Below, one piece after another: positions 61,582 through 64,000 of a DNA stretch of 64,000 bases (the first letter of the stretch is position 1; each line of letters opens with the position of its first letter). The stretch is from Mesorhizobium sp. LMG 17147 (GTDB lineage: Bacteria > Pseudomonadota > Alphaproteobacteria > Rhizobiales > Rhizobiaceae). The position numbers and the translations under genes were made by a program. The stretch lies in assembly GCF_024297145.1 (NCBI RefSeq), contig NZ_JANCTC010000008.1:229223-293222 (forward strand), written 5' to 3'. Under the pieces are notes generated by a model, which was not told where the DNA came from, did no database searches, and saw only the letters and a program-made list of their open reading frames with translations.

Positions 61582-61905
61582 TCAGTCGGCCGGGTTCCAG
61601 ATGATGGCGTAGGTGTCGTGATCGTCCTGGCCGGCGGCGCGGCCGAGATTGGCGTAGAGCTTGCGCGGTCCGAACTCCGGCGCTGCAATCGACAGGCTCA
61701 CATAATCCTTGCCGGAAGTCTCGCCGGTGCGGATCCAGCCGGCGCCAACTTCGACTCCTTGCGTAAGCACCCGGAAGTCGGGATGGTTGTCGGCGCTCTT
61801 GGCCTGGTTGGGGACGATATCGATGTCGGCGCGGACGCTGAGCGTCTTGAGCTGGCCCTTGTAGGCGCCGTTTTCCTGCTTGTTGACGTAACCGATCGCG
61901 GTCAT
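61582..61905 (-). CDS. DUF736 protein
   Basis: The 107-residue protein begins MTAIGYVNKQENGAYKGQL and has the GWIRTGETSGKDYVSL and LYANLGRAAGQDD segments of DUF736. A textbook ribosome site (AAGGAGA) precedes ATG 61905. DUF736 genes accompany rhizobial conjugation modules, and their biochemical role is unknown. Confidence 0.9.
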   Translation of the reverse strand: MTAIGYVNKQENGAYKGQLKTLSVRADIDIVPNQAKSADNHPDFRVLTQGVEVGAGWIRTGETSGKDYVSLSIAAPEFGPRKLYANLGRAAGQDDHDTYAIIWNPAD

Positions 61906-62505
61906 TTCGAAGTCTCCTTTTGTGGTTTCGCCGGGGACCATCCCCTGCGATGGCGCACCGTAATGGGCGCGTCAGGACCGCCTGAATCCGACAGGGCCGC
62001 AGCGACAGCGAAGGATCCGAGCGGGCAGCTTTTTTGTGAGCGAAGCGGCGCGAGGAAGCCGCCGCAGGCGGCGGGGAAAAAAGCTGATGGCGAGGGTTTC
62101 GGGCGGCCGGACCCGCCCATAGGTCGACAAGCCAGCCGCAGGGATGGTCCTTGGAGAGAGCATGGAGACCGCTCGCCAAGTGCGGTCTTTCAGCCAAGCA
62201 GGACGCCGGGATGAAACGGCCTGCAAAGATGCTGCGCCCTTATGCCGGATCGAGATCGTGCCAGCGGGTCGGGCGCCAGAGCAGACATCCGGCATGGTGC
62301 GATCTATGAAAGCAGGGCTCGCCAGCGGGAATTTGATACGCGAAGGGGCCAAAGCAAGGCTGGATGAGAAGCCGGTGCTACCTGCAGGTCCAGTGTCATG
62401 TGGCGGCGCTCGGGAAACCGCTACGCAACGTGACGCGCTCTTATGAGGCGAACAGACCGGCCCCAAAACCGATCGACCGGTGGTCGGCGCGAAACGCGTC
62501 ATGCC

Positions 62506-62552
62506 TGTCCGAAAGCTGACAGTGGCAGAAGACGCATGTCGGGTTCCGCACA
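62506..62552 (+). promoter_or_regulatory. Pair of NifA upstream activator sites
   Basis: TGT-N10-ACA occurs at 62506-62521 (spacer CCGAAAGCTG) and 62537-62552 (spacer CGGGTTCCGC), 31 bases apart, close to three helical turns. The sites lie about 64 to 110 bases upstream of the sigma54 promoter, the normal distance for NifA activation. Confidence 0.75.
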
Positions 62553-62615
62553 ATTGACCATGCTGGATTTGTGAGGTTTTCAGGGAGAGCCATGCGTTCA
62601 CTACCCAGTGAGCTT

Positions 62616-62631
62616 TGGCACGGCATTTGCG
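62616..62631 (+). promoter_or_regulatory. Sigma54 (-24/-12) promoter
   Basis: TGGCAC-GGCAT-TTGCG matches the TGGCAC-N5-TTGCA/T consensus at all but the last base. It points towards the 62916 ORF and groES. Confidence 0.75.
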
Positions 62632-62915
62632 CTTGAGATGTGGCAACACGGATCGAAGGTTGACTGCATGCACAAGCGCGAGATGAGCAATGCTCTCCTT
62701 TCCTGGAGGCTTGGCAGCAGATTCGATTGTGACGTTGCGAGGAGCTTCAGCCGCTCGCGGCGGAAGTGATCTCAAATCTGAAGGCACCGTTGGGGCCGCA
62801 GCCATCAAACACATCTTTCTCTTTTTCGCAGCTCGTCATCAACGCGATGCGGACTTCTTCGCGTCGACGGCGGCCGAAGGTGGAGAAGGGCTCGACTTGC
62901 AAAAAGGAGTTGTCA

Positions 62916-63224
62916 ATGACGTCTTACGTTCGCACCAACAGCCCGGCGCAGGTGCGCTCACTGTCCACCTTTGGCAAGCATCTGCAAAGGAGCGTGCTGA
63001 CGGCGACGCTGCTTGCCGCGGCTTCGACGGGAAGTGAAGCGCAGCCCTATGTTCGTGCTGACGGCAGCACGACTGACGACTTGGAAGCGGCGCGCGCAAG
63101 TTGGCGTCATGACGCCGAATTCAATGGAAATGTGGGGCTCGCAGCCATCAACGCGGATGCGCGTATGCGTTGGGTTCCACCGGGGAGGGGGCCAGAGCTC
63201 CTCGCCTGCCCTCGTCCGTCTTGA
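62916..63224 (+). CDS. Exported N-terminal fragment, possibly from a truncated autotransporter
   Basis: The 102-residue ORF has a strong ribosome site (AAAAAGGAG) and a signal peptide (QRSVLTATLLAAAST, cleaved near EAQ). It continues PYVRADGSTTDDLEAARASW and DAEFNGNVGLAAINADAR, resembling the mature N-terminus of rhizobial subtilase autotransporters. It stops soon after, so it is probably a 5' gene remnant kept behind a NifA-type promoter, or a short exported protein. It lies 102 bases before groES. Confidence 0.5.
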   Translation: MTSYVRTNSPAQVRSLSTFGKHLQRSVLTATLLAAASTGSEAQPYVRADGSTTDDLEAARASWRHDAEFNGNVGLAAINADARMRWVPPGRGPELLACPRPS

Positions 63225-63226
63225 CG
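63221..63226 (+). promoter_or_regulatory. Candidate -35 element for groESL
   Basis: TTGACG lies 33 bases before the CIRCE element. The best -10 at 17-base spacing (TACCTC) is weak, so this housekeeping-type promoter is tentative. Confidence 0.3.
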
Positions 63227-63258
63227 AGTGCCCGCTTACAGCCTACCTCACTATCGCG

Positions 63259-63285
63259 TTAGCACTCGTCCATCGCGAGTGCTAA
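63259..63285. promoter_or_regulatory. CIRCE operator (HrcA binding site)
   Basis: TTAGCACTC-N9-GAGTGCTAA is a perfect match to the consensus, 40 bases before the groES ATG. HrcA would repress groESL in the absence of heat stress. Confidence 0.96.
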
Positions 63286-63325
63286 CAAAAACCCCTCAAC
63301 ATCCGCACCAGGGAAAAATCCGAAA

Positions 63326-64000
<675 letters not shown>

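Larger units (their letters stand above)
61906..62915. other. Intergenic region with NifA and sigma54 elements
   Basis: About 1 kb with no supportable gene. Two NifA-type sites and a sigma54 promoter (62506-62631) lie in its right half. The left half is GC-rich and looks non-coding. Confidence 0.5.

Noticed and set aside
61132..62197. Upstream extension of the traF frame to 536 codons
   Set aside because: The upstream part covers the HTH and DUF736 genes in another frame. The TraF membrane helix and overlap fix the start at 61135.

Overview
The window looks like part of a symbiosis island or symbiosis-type integrative and conjugative element (ICE) from an alphaproteobacterial rhizobium, most probably Mesorhizobium. 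The evidence is a GC-rich sequence with rhizobial fixNOQP, fixGHIS, fnrN and hemN genes, a type III effector-like SUMO protease behind a tts box, a sigma54/NifA-type promoter ahead of a groESL copy, and a complete tra/trb transfer cluster. No tRNA, rRNA, CRISPR array or intact integrase was found.

Layout. 0-4.75 kb: a signalling operon of coiled-coil protein, membrane OmpA-family protein with three 136-residue repeats, Ras/Rab-like GTPase and class III adenylate cyclase. 5.1-7.4 kb: a large MscS-type channel. 7.7-17.7 kb: accessory metabolism and regulation (LysR, SDR, NADP-binding reductase, carboxymuconolactone decarboxylase-like protein, ArsR-SRPBCC pair, FAD oxidoreductase/TetR pair, sigma factor, alpha/beta hydrolase) mixed with decayed transposases. 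Two guaA-3'-end-like direct repeats (12.04 and 18.03 kb) may be attachment scars. 18.7-20.9 kb: IS66 remnant and a GGDEF/degenerate-EAL protein. 21.1-22.9 kb: an overlapping operon (short ORF, CHAT-like protein, UbiM-like monooxygenase) behind an FNR-type box. 23.3-34.1 kb: fixS-I-H-G, fixP-Q-O-N, fnrN and hemN with FNR-type boxes, a micro-oxic respiration block. 34.3-46.2 kb: DUF2274, trbI-G-F-L-J-E-D-C-B, a CopG-like protein and traG. 57.8-61.9 kb: the rest of the transfer module (relaxase, lytic transglycosylase, TraF peptidase, HTH protein, DUF736). 62.5-64 kb: paired NifA sites, a sigma54 promoter, a short exported-protein ORF, CIRCE, groES and the start of groEL.

The most interesting part is the 11.6 kb of cargo between traG and the relaxase, two genes I would expect to be neighbours. 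It holds (i) a NopD/XopD-like SUMO-protease effector with a 21-residue repeat array, (ii) a compact ubiquitin-like conjugation operon in the order Ubl, E2-like, JAB/JAMM peptidase, E1 with ATGA or short overlaps, and (iii) an AAA ATPase plus subtilisin-like protease pair resembling the IetAS anti-phage system, whose protease gene appears to carry a single-base frameshift. A relic of a relaxase 3' end at 53.80-53.90 kb lies between (ii) and (iii), marking a former relaxase boundary and suggesting stepwise loading of this cargo site.

Functional assignments come from motifs read in the translated sequence and knowledge of the families; no database search was run.
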